This document shows positions 26,028-35,454 of a stretch of DNA of 64,000 bases, piece by piece. The notes beneath the pieces are model-generated. The model saw only the letters and a list, made by a program, of their open reading frames with translations, was not told the DNA's origin and searched no databases. Each line of letters begins with the position of its first letter. The first letter of the stretch is position 1. The translations under genes were made by a program, and so were the position numbers. The DNA lies in the NCBI GenBank assembly GCA_963677755.1, contig OY782506.1, positions 186,001 through 250,000 of the forward strand. Reading direction: 5' to 3'. The stretch comes from JAIOSF01 sp963677755 (GTDB taxonomy: Bacteria; Campylobacterota; Campylobacteria; Campylobacterales; Arcobacteraceae).

Positions 26028-26796
26028 AAAGCTAGTTTTTTTTTTATTAACTTTTATAATAATATTATCATACCTTTTTAGTTTTGAAAAGGTGATAATA
26101 AACAAAATATATATGCTTAATAGCTCTATAAGCTCGGCATATATAAAACTATTCGTATTTACAACTGAAACAATTAACAAATATTTTAATCAATTAGACT
26201 ATATTGAACAACTTAAAACTGCCAATGAAAAAAATAATTACTATAAGTCTATGTATGAAATAAAAGTAGAAGAACTTAGAGAACTAAATAGTGATATCAA
26301 TATTAGTTTAGATAAAGAACTTAAGTATGAAAGGGTAAAGGTTTTATCTTATTATAATTTTAATGACCACTCAAAAGTCTTAATTGATAAACAACAAATA
26401 GCAAAAGACAAAATATTGCCACTTATTACACTTGATGGATTTAGTGCTGGAATTGCACTTAATAAAAGTAATAAAATGGTTGCATATCTTAATGAAAATA
26501 AAAAATGTAATTATACTGTTTTCATTGGACACAACGAAACTCCAGGGATAACTTCTGGAAGTTCAGAAAATGGAAATATTATTATAAAATATGTACCCAT
26601 TTGGAAAGAGATAGAGATGAATGATGAAGTTATTACTAGTAGTATGGACTCAATTTTCCCTTATGGAGTTAAAGTTGGAAAAGTTATAGATATAAAAGTG
26701 TATGAAAATACAAAAGAGGTTTTTGTAAAACCCTATGCAAAAACTTTAGGGGAAAGAAACTTTTTTATAATAGATGATCTAAACACTAGTATCTAG
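26020..26796 (+). CDS. mreC: Rod shape-determining protein MreC
   Basis: 258 aa. An N-terminal membrane anchor (about 5-22) is followed by a helical coiled-coil (about 60-95) and the periplasmic beta-barrel region with GITSGSSENGNI and VPIWKEIEMNDEVITSS. Links MreB filaments to penicillin-binding proteins. The 3' end overlaps the convergent ribE gene by 11 bp. Confidence 0.92.
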   Translation: MSKKLVFFLLTFIIILSYLFSFEKVIINKIYMLNSSISSAYIKLFVFTTETINKYFNQLDYIEQLKTANEKNNYYKSMYEIKVEELRELNSDINISLDKELKYERVKVLSYYNFNDHSKVLIDKQQIAKDKILPLITLDGFSAGIALNKSNKMVAYLNENKKCNYTVFIGHNETPGITSGSSENGNIIIKYVPIWKEIEMNDEVITSSMDSIFPYGVKVGKVIDIKVYENTKEVFVKPYAKTLGERNFFIIDDLNTSI

Positions 26797-27406
26797 AAGT
26801 AATACTGTCAACATCATCCCAAGACAAAGAATTATCATCATCTTTTTTAAATAAGTTGTAAACATATCTAGCAAACATATCAGTTTCTATATTTACTTTG
26901 CTGTTAATTGTATATTGTTCAAATAATGTATTTTGTATAGTATGGGGTATAATAGTTAATCTAAAAGTGTTGTTTTGAGTATCTACATCATTAACAGTTA
27001 AACTTACACCATCAACGGTAATTGAACCTTTTGGTATAAGGTATTTAATATAATCATCTGGAATTTGTATAAAAAAGTCTGTTGAGTTACCATTGTCTAT
27101 AATATTAGAAATTACTCCTAAACAGTCAACATGACCTTGTACAATATGTCCTTCAAATCTATCACCCATCATCATTGCTGGTTCTATATGTACTTTATTT
27201 TTATAATTTTCTATTGCTAATATATTTTGTGATTCTGGTGAAAGCTCCACACTAAAACTATCTGAATAGATTGCAACTACTGTAAGACAAGCTCCATTTA
27301 TAGCAATACTATCACCAATTTTTGGCTTATAATTTGCACTAAGCGTTAAAATATTATTATTGAAGCTAATTACATTAGCCATCTCTCTTATTAATCCTGT
27401 AAACAT
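26786..27406 (-). CDS. ribE: Riboflavin synthase (alpha subunit)
   Basis: 206 aa. Two lumazine-binding repeats: MFTGLI at the start, GDSIAINGACLTV and GHIVQGHVDC in repeat 1, GSITVDGVSLTVND in repeat 2. Dismutates two 6,7-dimethyl-8-ribityllumazines to riboflavin. The ATG is only 5 bases from a TGTTATAAT -10 element on the same strand and has no ribosome-binding site, so the message is probably leaderless. Convergent overlap with mreC by 11 bp. Confidence 0.95.
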   Translation of the reverse strand: MFTGLIREMANVISFNNNILTLSANYKPKIGDSIAINGACLTVVAIYSDSFSVELSPESQNILAIENYKNKVHIEPAMMMGDRFEGHIVQGHVDCLGVISNIIDNGNSTDFFIQIPDDYIKYLIPKGSITVDGVSLTVNDVDTQNNTFRLTIIPHTIQNTLFEQYTINSKVNIETDMFARYVYNLFKKDDDNSLSWDDVDSITSRY

Positions 27407-27411
27407 ACGAA

Positions 27412-27420
27412 ATTATAACA
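27412..27420 (-). promoter_or_regulatory. Extended -10 promoter giving a probable leaderless ribE message
   Basis: Reads TGTTATAAT on the minus strand, followed by only 5 bases and then the ribE ATG. The transcription start should fall on or next to the A of the ATG. Confidence 0.65.
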
Positions 27421-27440
27421 TAATAATAATTTTGATTGGG

Positions 27441-27446
27441 TATAAT
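27441..27446 (+). promoter_or_regulatory. Candidate -10 box for the lipoprotein-nfo pair
   Basis: TATAAT 26 bases before the GTG start of the lipoprotein gene. A GAGGAG ribosome-binding site lies between them. Confidence 0.55.
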
Positions 27447-27472
27447 AAAAAATAATTGAGGAGTTATTAATC

Positions 27473-27856
27473 GTGTTATTTTTAAAAAATATAGGGTTCA
27501 TTTTACTAAGCTTATTTTTCTTTACAGCCTGTGCAACTAAACAACCCAAAATCACATCTAGTCATACAATTATAATCAAAACACCAAAAATGAAATTTTA
27601 TGACAAAGGATTTATCTCTAAATATGAAGATTTTATTCATTTAGAAATTTTTCAAGTGGGTAATGTAGTTTTGGATTTAAAAATATACAAAGATAAAATT
27701 TGCCAATCAACCTTAGAGTGTATATCCTCAAAAGAATTTAATAGAAAATATCTTCACAACTCCTATAAAGATGATTTTTTGTATAATCTTTTTTCACAAA
27801 AAAAGATAAATTTTAAAGACAAAATCAATAATATTTTAATAAAGGTTAAAGAATGA
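27473..27856 (+). CDS. Small putative lipoprotein
   Basis: 127 aa from a GTG start supported by GAGGAG 10 bases upstream. The signal sequence ends in a lipobox, FFFTACATK, so Cys19 or so should be lipidated. The remainder is basic, with two more cysteines (ICQSTLEC), and matches no family I know. It overlaps nfo by 4 bp (ATGA). Function unknown. Confidence 0.72.
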   Translation: MLFLKNIGFILLSLFFFTACATKQPKITSSHTIIIKTPKMKFYDKGFISKYEDFIHLEIFQVGNVVLDLKIYKDKICQSTLECISSKEFNRKYLHNSYKDDFLYNLFSQKKINFKDKINNILIKVKE

Positions 27857-28740
27857 CAAAATTTGTAGGTGCTCATGTAAGCACAAGTGGAGGTGTACAA
27901 AATGCACCTTTAAATGCAATGAAAATAGGAGCAAAAGCTTTTGCACTATTCACAAAAAATCAAAAAAGATGGGATGCAAAACCATTTGATACAAAAACAT
28001 TAGATGCTTGGTTTAAAAATCTTGAAGATTCAGGGGTTTTACCAAAACATATACTTCCTCACGATAGTTATTTAATTAACTTAGGGAATCCAGATGAGGA
28101 AAAACTTGAAAAGTCAAGAACCGCTTTTATAGATGAGCTAGAAAGATGTGATATTTTAGGATTGGATAGATTAAATTTTCATCCAGGTAGTCATCTTCAA
28201 AAGTTTGGTAAAAAAGACCCAGATTATGATGAGAAGTTACAATATGCAGAATTAGAGTGTTTAGGGTTAATTGCAGATTCAATTAATTTTGCATTAGATA
28301 AAACAAAAAATGTGAAAGCTGTGATAGAAAATACTGCAGGGCAGGGGACAAATCTTGGATATAAGTTTGAACATTTAGAATATATTATAGATAGAATAGA
28401 AGATAAAAGTAGAATTGGAGTATGTATAGATACCTGTCATATGTTTACAGCAGGATATGATATAAGAACTCGTGAAGCTTATGATAAAACTTGGAAAGAG
28501 TTTGATAAAGTTGTCGGTCGAGAGTTTTTAATGGGTATGCATATAAATGACTCTAAACCAGTGTTAGGAAGTCGAGTTGATAGACATCATAGCTTAGGGG
28601 AAGGTGAAATTGGTTGGAATGCTTTTGAGTATATTATGAATGATGAACGAATGGATGATATCCCATTAATTCTTGAAACTATTGATGAAACGATTTGGGA
28701 TAAAGAGATACAAGATTTATATAATCTTATAAAAAAATAG
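27853..28740 (+). CDS. nfo: Endonuclease IV
   Basis: 295 aa. AP endonuclease of base-excision repair, TIM-barrel with three zinc ions. Visible metal-site motifs: GAHVSTSGG, LNFHPGSH, VIENTAGQGTNLG, VCIDTCHMFTAGYD, MHINDSK and DRHHSLGEGEIGW. Full length. Followed by a bidirectional terminator shared with accA. Confidence 0.97.
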   Translation: MTKFVGAHVSTSGGVQNAPLNAMKIGAKAFALFTKNQKRWDAKPFDTKTLDAWFKNLEDSGVLPKHILPHDSYLINLGNPDEEKLEKSRTAFIDELERCDILGLDRLNFHPGSHLQKFGKKDPDYDEKLQYAELECLGLIADSINFALDKTKNVKAVIENTAGQGTNLGYKFEHLEYIIDRIEDKSRIGVCIDTCHMFTAGYDIRTREAYDKTWKEFDKVVGREFLMGMHINDSKPVLGSRVDRHHSLGEGEIGWNAFEYIMNDERMDDIPLILETIDETIWDKEIQDLYNLIKK

Positions 28741-28759
28741 AAACAAGAGTTTCTATTTT
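28734..28759. terminator. Bidirectional intrinsic terminator between nfo and accA
   Basis: Perfect 11-bp stem AAAATAGAAAC/GTTTCTATTTT with an AAGA loop. The stem borders supply a T-run on both strands (TATTTT rightward; TTTTTTT leftward). It overlaps the last codons of nfo. Confidence 0.75.
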
Positions 28760-28765
28760 GAAAGA

Positions 28766-29698
28766 TTAAGAAAAACTTCCTAAAGACATAAGTCTATCAT
28801 ATCTTTTTTGGTCTCTTTCCTCTTTTGAAAGTTTTTTTAACTCTGCAACACTATCAATAAAATAATCTCCAAGAACTTTTATAGCTTCTTCTTTATTTCT
28901 ATGTGCACCAATTAATGGTTCATTAATAACATCATCAATTAAGTTATATTCTTTTAAGTCTGTAGAAGTTATTTTAAGAGCTTTCGTTGCAGTTTCAACC
29001 ATAGCTTGGTCTTTCCATAAAATACTTGCACAACCCTCAGGAGAGATTACAGAATAAACACTATATCTCATCATAGCTAATCTATCTCCAATTGAGATAG
29101 CCAATGCTCCTCCTGAACCACCTTCACCAATAACAACAGAAACTATCGTAGTATCTAGGTCACTAAGTTCAAAAAGGTTTCTTGCAATTGCTTCACTTTG
29201 ACTTCTCTCTTCAGCGCCAATACCAGGATATGCACCTGGCGTATCTACTAAAAATAAAATTGGTAAGTTGAATTTTTCAGCCAATTTTGCGGCTCTTAAG
29301 GCTTTTCTGTATCCTTCAGGATTAGGCATACCAAAATTTCTTTTAATTTTGTTTTTTACACCTCGTCCTTTTTGTTCCCCTATAACAACACACTTCACAT
29401 CACCAATATTTCCTAAAAAACAAACAATAGCTTGATCGTCAGCTAAATGTCTATCTCCATGTATCTCATATGAATTTGTCATAAGACCTTTTATATAATC
29501 AAGGGCATAAGGTCTATCAGCATGTCGAGCAAGTTTTAGTTTTTGAAAATCTGAAAGATTTGAATATGTTTTTTCAACTTCTTCTTGAAGTTTCTTTTCT
29601 AAAATTGATACTGCGTATTCATCTGCTTTTGTTTTAGCAATAATAATATCATCTTCAATTTTTTTCAAACCTTTTTCGAAGTCTAAATAAGTAGCCAT
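28766..29698 (-). CDS. accA: Acetyl-CoA carboxylase carboxyltransferase subunit alpha
   Basis: 310 aa. Transfers CO2 from carboxybiotin to acetyl-CoA, making malonyl-CoA. MPNPEGYRKALRAAKLAEKF, LVDTPGAYPGIGAEERSQSE and GEGGSGGALAI are diagnostic. Lies 12 bp downstream of fabF in the same direction, a probable two-gene operon. Confidence 0.96.
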   Translation of the reverse strand: MATYLDFEKGLKKIEDDIIIAKTKADEYAVSILEKKLQEEVEKTYSNLSDFQKLKLARHADRPYALDYIKGLMTNSYEIHGDRHLADDQAIVCFLGNIGDVKCVVIGEQKGRGVKNKIKRNFGMPNPEGYRKALRAAKLAEKFNLPILFLVDTPGAYPGIGAEERSQSEAIARNLFELSDLDTTIVSVVIGEGGSGGALAISIGDRLAMMRYSVYSVISPEGCASILWKDQAMVETATKALKITSTDLKEYNLIDDVINEPLIGAHRNKEEAIKVLGDYFIDSVAELKKLSKEERDQKRYDRLMSLGSFS

Positions 29699-29710
29699 TA
29701 TATTATTTAC

Positions 29711-30964
29711 CTACTTTGTATATTTTTTCATTATTACAACACCATTTGTTCCACCAAATCCAAATGAGTTACTCATAACTACATTTATATCAGCTTTTCT
29801 CGATACATTTGGTACATAATCTAAGTCACAATTTTCATCAGACTCAATTTGGTTGATTGTTGGAGGAAGAACTCCCTCTTCCATAGCTTTTATACAAATA
29901 ATAGCTTCTAAAGCTCCAGCAGCACCAAGACAGTGACCAATTTGACCTTTTGTTGAAGTAACAGGTGGACAATTTTCTTTCCCACCAAATAACTCTTTAA
30001 GTGCAGCAGTTTCATTTTTATCATTTACAGGTGTACTTGTACCATGTGCATTTACATAATCAACTTTTAACTCACCACCATTATTTCTTTTTGCCATTGC
30101 ATAGGCAGCTTTCATAGCTCTTAATGGTCCATCCATAGTTGGAGTTGTAATATGGTTTGCATCACCACTTTCACCATATCCTAAAACTTCAGCATAGATT
30201 TTTGCACCTCTTGCTTCTGCTGATTCTAATGTTTCAAGAACAAGTGCTCCAGCACCTTCACCCATAACAAAACCATCTCTATTTTTATCAAATGGTCTTG
30301 AAGAAGTTTTGGGGTCATCATTTCTAGTACTTAATGCTTTCATAGAAGCAAATCCACCAACTCCAGCACCACAAATAGCACTTTCAGCACCAACAACTAA
30401 CATTTTGTCTGCACCACCAAGCGCTATTGTTTTGTACGCATCAGAGATAGCATGAGTTCCAGCTGCACATGCTGTAACAGCCGAGATGTTAGGACCTTTT
30501 AGATTATGTTGAATTGTGATAAATCCACCTAACATATTTACTAACGCAGATGGGATAAAAAATGGAGAAATTTTTCCAGGTCCTCTTGTGTTGCAAATGA
30601 TTGAGTTTTTTTCAATATTTGTTAATCCACCAATTCCTGAAGCAGCAGCAATACCAAATCTTTCTGAAATATCATCACTCACTTTATTTTCACTAACTAT
30701 CCCTGCATCACTCATTGCTTCTTGTGCAGCGTGAATCCCTAAATGGATAAATCTATCTGCTTTTTTTGCCTCTTTTTTACCAAGTATTGCAGTGGGATCA
30801 AAATTTTTCACTTCTCCTGCAATTTGTGCAGTAAAGTTTTCTGGGTCAAATAATGTTATTCTATCAATTCCTGTTTGTCCTTCGACAATTGCTTTAAAAG
30901 ATTCTTCTACATTAGACCCAAGTGAATTAATCATCCCAATACCAGTTACTACAACTCTTTGCAT
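29711..30964 (-). CDS. fabF: 3-oxoacyl-ACP synthase II (FabF)
   Basis: 417 aa. Condensing enzyme of fatty-acid elongation. The active-site Cys is in SAVTACAAGTHAI, and the two His residues in NAHGTSTPVND and GHCLGAAGALE. The ending NSFGFGGTNGVVI is typical. Separated from acpP by a terminator, so it likely has its own promoter in the gap 30965-31055. Confidence 0.97.
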   Translation of the reverse strand: MQRVVVTGIGMINSLGSNVEESFKAIVEGQTGIDRITLFDPENFTAQIAGEVKNFDPTAILGKKEAKKADRFIHLGIHAAQEAMSDAGIVSENKVSDDISERFGIAAASGIGGLTNIEKNSIICNTRGPGKISPFFIPSALVNMLGGFITIQHNLKGPNISAVTACAAGTHAISDAYKTIALGGADKMLVVGAESAICGAGVGGFASMKALSTRNDDPKTSSRPFDKNRDGFVMGEGAGALVLETLESAEARGAKIYAEVLGYGESGDANHITTPTMDGPLRAMKAAYAMAKRNNGGELKVDYVNAHGTSTPVNDKNETAALKELFGGKENCPPVTSTKGQIGHCLGAAGALEAIICIKAMEEGVLPPTINQIESDENCDLDYVPNVSRKADINVVMSNSFGFGGTNGVVIMKKYTK

Positions 30965-31055
30965 ATTTATTTCTCCATACTATATTTTATTTTTATCTAT
31001 AAATTAAAAAAAATCAATTTTCTAAAATTAAACTTTATTTAACTTATAAAAAAGA

Positions 31056-31083
31056 CCCTAAGTAACATAATTGTTACTTAAGG
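31056..31083 (-). terminator. Intrinsic terminator after acpP
   Basis: Stem TAAGTAACA/TGTTACTTA (9 bp perfect, loop of 4), extended by CC/GG across a bulged A. In the acpP direction it is followed by GGGTCTTTTTTAT, a run of U residues. Confidence 0.75.
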
Positions 31084-31097
31084 TGAAAAGAAAAGAC

Positions 31098-31322
31098 CTA
31101 CTTGTGGTCTTCTATATATTTGATTGCATCTGCAACTGTTAATATTTTCTCAGCATCTTCATCTGGAATTTCAATGTCAAATTCCTCTTCTAGAGCCATT
31201 ACTAACTCAACAACATCTAGTGAATCTGCACCTAAATCTTCAATAAATCTTGAATCTTCTTTAACTTCATCTGCATTACAATCTAGTTGTTCAATAACAA
31301 CTTCTTTTACTTTTTCTAACAT
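31098..31322 (-). CDS. acpP: Acyl carrier protein
   Basis: 74-aa acidic carrier. The phosphopantetheine-attachment Ser is in DLGADSLDVVELVM. AAAGGAAA ribosome-binding site. Monocistronic by context: a terminator follows and fabG upstream ends 81 bp away. Confidence 0.97.
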   Translation of the reverse strand: MLEKVKEVVIEQLDCNADEVKEDSRFIEDLGADSLDVVELVMALEEEFDIEIPDEDAEKILTVADAIKYIEDHK

Positions 31323-31403
31323 TAAATTTCCTTTTTGAATTAATTTTCGTCATTATTGTAACATATTTTATTTGAAAAATTTCTTTTTCTCATAAATAAA
31401 TAG

Positions 31404-32147
31404 TTACACATATAAACCACCATTTACTTTTAGTATCTCTCCCGTAATATAATTAGAGTGATCACTTAAAAGAAATGCAACTGCATCTGCTACTTCTTTT
31501 GCTTCACCAAATCTTTTAAGTGGGATATTTTTTGTATATTCATCTTTAACTTCTTGTTTTAGTTCATCAGTCATATCTGTTCTTATAAAGCCTGGAGTTA
31601 CTGCATTAAATCGAATTGCTCTAGCAGCTCCTTCTTTAGCAAAAGCTTTAGTCATAGTATTAACACCACCTTTAGATGCAGCATAATTTGTTTGACCTGG
31701 ATTTCCCATCTCTCCAACGATTGAAGAGATATTTACAACTGAACCAAATCTTTTCTTCGACATCGCTTTGAGTGCGTCTCTACATCCTATAAATGTAGAT
31801 TTTAAGTTTGCATTGATTACATCATCAAAATCCTCTACACTCATTCGTATTGCAAGTTTATCTTTTGTAATACCTGCGTTATTTACAAGATATGATAATG
31901 CTCCATCAGCTTCAACAATAGTTTTAATTATATCAGCCCAGTCAGCTTCAATAGAAACGTCACCTTTTATAACAGCAGCAGTTCCTCCTGCTTGTTCAAT
32001 CTCTTCTTTCACTGCATCTGCAAGTTCTGGTTTGCTTCTATAGTTTATCCATACTTTTAAACCATAAGTTGCTAGCTCTTTTGCAACTTGAGCTCCAATA
32101 CCTTTACTTGCACCAGTTACTAGTACATTAGTTCCGCTAAATTTCAT
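31404..32147 (-). CDS. fabG: 3-oxoacyl-ACP reductase FabG
   Basis: 247-aa short-chain dehydrogenase. NADPH site TGASKGIGAQVA, NNAGIT, catalytic Ser in NISSIVGEMG and YAASK (YxxxK). The C-terminal VNGGLYV is typical. First of the fabG, acpP, fabF, accA group, all on the minus strand. Confidence 0.96.
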   Translation of the reverse strand: MKFSGTNVLVTGASKGIGAQVAKELATYGLKVWINYRSKPELADAVKEEIEQAGGTAAVIKGDVSIEADWADIIKTIVEADGALSYLVNNAGITKDKLAIRMSVEDFDDVINANLKSTFIGCRDALKAMSKKRFGSVVNISSIVGEMGNPGQTNYAASKGGVNTMTKAFAKEGAARAIRFNAVTPGFIRTDMTDELKQEVKDEYTKNIPLKRFGEAKEVADAVAFLLSDHSNYITGEILKVNGGLYV

Positions 32148-32220
32148 ATATTATTTCCTTCTGTTAGATTATATATTTGCCATTTTATCTAGTTTTTAAT
32201 AAATAGTAAGAAATTGTTAT

Positions 32221-33025
32221 TTATTCAGCTTTTCTTATTCTTATAAAACTAGCAAACTTTGGTTTGTTATTTTTTGTAAAACCATAATATTTAAAGGTAA
32301 CAATATCACCTATTTTTGGAGGATTTACCCTTTGTTTATCACTAAATCCTCCCCCCAAGGTTAAATACAATTGCATTACTAAGTTTTACTTTTAAACTTT
32401 TTAGAGTGACTCCATCATTTCTATAATTATATCCTATAACTATAGCTTCCATATCTTGTGCTTTTTTAACTTTTAAAATATGAGGACTTCTCCCTGTATG
32501 ATATGGTTGAGTTGGGTCTTTTACAATAACGCCTTCCCCTTTTAGAGTGGTTATTTCATTTAAATATTTTTGGAGATGAATTTCATTTTTACATAAGGTT
32601 TGTGGTATAACTTTTATATATTTATTAGGATTTTGTTCAAACCAAGTTTGTGCTTTTTTTAATCTTTCGTGAAAATTACCCTTGCTATTTGGTACTTCAA
32701 AGATATTATAAGTGATTGTATTCCAATTTTTTGATGGGATTTTATCTAAGACGGTACTTTGAATAAATTCAAAATCATTTCGTTTACTCCACAATTCCCC
32801 ATCTAGAGCGAAAGGTGGAAAATTTTTTGTAAAATATTTTGGTGTATTTATGGGGTTTCCATTTTTTGTATAAAGCCTTTTCCCATCCCAATAACCTCTA
32901 ATACCATCTAGTTTTTCGCTCATAATCCAATTAGAAATATTTTGTTCATCATATATCTTTGGTTTTTGTACCTCAAAGGCAAAGAGTGTTAAAAAAGAAA
33001 AAACTAAAAAGAATAAAAATTTCAT
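32221..33025 (-). pseudogene. ATP-dependent DNA ligase, periplasmic type, frameshifted in a G6 tract
   Basis: The open frame from 33025 gives 227 aa: signal peptide (about 1-17), adenylation motif with the nucleophilic Lys in MSEKLDGIRGYWDG, then ALDGELW and EGVIVKDP (motifs III-IV) and ILKVKK (V). It stops at 32342 just after NLGG. Removing one G from the run of six at 32351-32356 (minus strand) restores frame and adds about 37 residues. These include FSDKQRVNPPKIGDIVTFKY and a C-terminal FIRIRKAE, the missing OB-fold end, to a stop at 32221. Could be a true mutation, phase variation, or a base-calling error. Confidence 0.82.
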
Positions 33026-33033
33026 TATTAATT

Positions 33034-33906
33034 TTAGTCAATATATCTTTTTGTTAAATTCAAATAGCTTTCAATTCTTCTATCTCTTAAAAAAGGCCAC
33101 CATCTTCGTACATTTTCACTTCTTTGAAGATCAAGTTGTGTATAGAGTATCTCTTCATTTTGATGATTTGCATGTGCTAAATATTCCCCTTGAGGTCCAA
33201 AGACAAAGCTATTCCCCCAAAACTTTGTACCTGCTAATACTCCACTATCATCAGCTTCAAATCCTACACGATTTACAGTAACTACGGGGATTCCATTTGC
33301 CACCGCATGACCTCTTTGAACTGCTATCCATGCATCTAGTTGTCTTTGTTTTTCATCTTCATCATCTGCTTCAAACCATCCAATAGCAGTTGGATATATC
33401 AATATATCAGCACCTTTTAGTGTCATAAGTCTTGCAGCTTCAGGATACCATTGATCCCAACAAATTAAAACGCCCAGTTTCCCTACACTTGTTTCTATTG
33501 GTTCAAATCCCAAATCTCCAGGTGTAAAATAAAATTTTTCATAAAATCCAGGATCATCAGGAATATGCATTTTTCTATATTTACCAGCTATTGAACCATC
33601 TTTTTCAAATACTACTGCTGTATTGTGATAAAGACCTGCTGCTCTTTTTTCAAAAAGAGAAGTTACTAATACTATGTTATTTTGTGAGGCAATATCTCCC
33701 CAAAATTTCAGATCTTCTTCCCAAGAGTTAGCCAAGTCAAAAATATCTACATTTTCATTTTGACAAAAATAATGAGTTTGATGTAACTCTTGTAAAACTA
33801 TTAGTTCACTTCCCTTTTTACTAGCTTCTTCTATTTTTGAAACAGTCACTTGGATAGTTTCTTTTTTTGTTTTATAATATTTTTGTTGAATCAACGCTAT
33901 TTTCAT
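33034..33906 (-). CDS. aguB: N-carbamoylputrescine amidase
   Basis: 290-aa nitrilase-superfamily enzyme that converts N-carbamoylputrescine to putrescine, CO2 and ammonia. Catalytic triad: Glu in LIVLQELHQTHYF, Lys in YRKMHIPDDPGF, Cys in VLICWDQWYPEAARLM. The downstream partner of agmatine deiminase, whose gene lies one base upstream on the same strand. Lies 8 bp before the ligase gene. Confidence 0.94.
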   Translation of the reverse strand: MKIALIQQKYYKTKKETIQVTVSKIEEASKKGSELIVLQELHQTHYFCQNENVDIFDLANSWEEDLKFWGDIASQNNIVLVTSLFEKRAAGLYHNTAVVFEKDGSIAGKYRKMHIPDDPGFYEKFYFTPGDLGFEPIETSVGKLGVLICWDQWYPEAARLMTLKGADILIYPTAIGWFEADDEDEKQRQLDAWIAVQRGHAVANGIPVVTVNRVGFEADDSGVLAGTKFWGNSFVFGPQGEYLAHANHQNEEILYTQLDLQRSENVRRWWPFLRDRRIESYLNLTKRYID

Positions 33907-33907
33907 T

Positions 33908-34924
33908 TTAATCCTTTAATGCTGGATATTGCATCGTAACACAATGTAAACTACCATGTTGTCTTATGAGTGTACTACAATTTATAGCTATAATATCATA
34001 TTTTGGAAATGCTTTTTTAAATATCTTTAATGCTTCAATGTCATTTTTATCATTATATGTTGGTACTAATACTGCACCATTAGTGATTAAAAAATTCGCA
34101 TAAGTTGCGGGGAGTCTCTCATTTTCATCATACTTAGCAGCTATCCAAGGTAGAGGGATAAGTTTAAAAGGTTTTCCATTGAGTTGCGTAAAATTTTTTA
34201 ACTCTCTTTCCATATTTTTCAGTTCAGCATAATGGCTATCATCTTTATCGTCACAAGATTGATAGAGGATAGTATCTGTACTAATAAATCTTGCTAATGT
34301 ATCTATGTGGCTATCTGTATCATCTCCCTCTAAAGCTCCATGGTTTAACCATAAAATTTTTTTAGCTCCTAGATATTGAATAAGCTTTTTTTCTATTTGT
34401 TTTTGAGTTAGTTTTGGATTTCTATTTTTTTCTAATAAACACTTTGATGTGGTCATAATAATACCATCACCATTACTCTCAATAGCACCACCTTCTAGGA
34501 CAAATGGGATTGTTTTATGTGAATAACCTTTAAAAATACCTTTTAGTTTTAGTTTTTTTGTTATTTGATTGTCTTTTTCATAAGGAAATTTTTTACCCCA
34601 AGCATTAAAAGTAAAATCAAGAATTTTTAAATCTTTTTCCTCTTCAACAGTAATTCCACCAAAGTCTCTAGACCAAGTATCATCACTATCAAGATTGATA
34701 AAAGTAAGATTTCTTTTTTTTGGAAATCTTTTTTTTATTTGTTCTAAGTTTTTCGATACTACAACTACTTTCTCATATTTTGCAATATTTTTTGCTATAT
34801 CTACAAAAGTATCTATTGCCTCATCTAAGTAATCATTCCAATCTGTATTTTCATGAGGAAATACAAGTTGTATCATCTGTTGGTGTTCCCACTCAGCAGG
34901 CAATCTCATGTTAGTGTTCTCCAC
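33908..34924 (-). CDS. aguA: Agmatine deiminase
   Basis: 338 aa. Hydrolyses agmatine to N-carbamoylputrescine. Guanidine-modifying fold: WSRDFGGITV, VLEGGAIESNGDG, LNHGALEGDDTDSHIDTLARF and the catalytic Cys near the C-terminus in RQHGSLHCVTMQYP. Paired with aguB for putrescine synthesis; the arginine decarboxylase that would supply agmatine is not in the window. Its start overlaps the upstream gene by 14 bp. Confidence 0.94.
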   Translation of the reverse strand: MENTNMRLPAEWEHQQMIQLVFPHENTDWNDYLDEAIDTFVDIAKNIAKYEKVVVVSKNLEQIKKRFPKKRNLTFINLDSDDTWSRDFGGITVEEEKDLKILDFTFNAWGKKFPYEKDNQITKKLKLKGIFKGYSHKTIPFVLEGGAIESNGDGIIMTTSKCLLEKNRNPKLTQKQIEKKLIQYLGAKKILWLNHGALEGDDTDSHIDTLARFISTDTILYQSCDDKDDSHYAELKNMERELKNFTQLNGKPFKLIPLPWIAAKYDENERLPATYANFLITNGAVLVPTYNDKNDIEALKIFKKAFPKYDIIAINCSTLIRQHGSLHCVTMQYPALKD

Positions 34925-35444
34925 TTAAAAAGTTTTTAGGTAACTTACTTCCTTGAGAATTCATTGTCCTTTTTTGTTTCTCTTTCATTTTTGTTTTTTG
35001 CATAGCTTTTTGTAATCTTGCTTTTCTCTCTTCAATTCTTCTTTGGACTTCTATTTGAGTATATTTTTTTGTCACTTGCGGTACGGCTTTTTGAATAGAG
35101 TCTAATCTGTTTAAATTTGAGAGAATTGAGAATAATTCATAGGGATTTCTTACTTTAAAAATATAAGTATCATTTTTTAATTTATCATAGAAGTCTATCT
35201 CAAAATCTTTTTCTAAAGATATAATAGCCCCGATGGTATTGAATTTTATCTCTATTTTATCATCTATTGCGTAGATATTTCCATTTTTTGCAGTATAGTA
35301 ATTTTCACTACTTTTTGATTTATAAATATTGTCTCTTTGAAAATACTTTTCATAACAAATTATTTTATCAGCACTTTTATCTTTAAAACAATACTTTGCA
35401 TTTACGCTTGATATTAGAAGAAAAAATATTAAAAATACTTTCAT
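34911..35444 (-). CDS. Hypothetical exported protein
   Basis: 177 aa, not recognised. A signal peptide (about 1-16, ending VNAKY) is followed by two cysteines (YCFKD, IICYE) and a beta-like region. The C-terminal third (about 125-165) is very basic and helical (RRIEERKARLQKAMQKTKMK). Possibly a periplasmic nucleic-acid or envelope-binding protein; this is only composition. It overlaps aguA by 14 bp. Confidence 0.7.
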   Translation of the reverse strand: MKVFLIFFLLISSVNAKYCFKDKSADKIICYEKYFQRDNIYKSKSSENYYTAKNGNIYAIDDKIEIKFNTIGAIISLEKDFEIDFYDKLKNDTYIFKVRNPYELFSILSNLNRLDSIQKAVPQVTKKYTQIEVQRRIEERKARLQKAMQKTKMKEKQKRTMNSQGSKLPKNFLSGEH

Positions 35445-35454
35445 GGACTAACAC

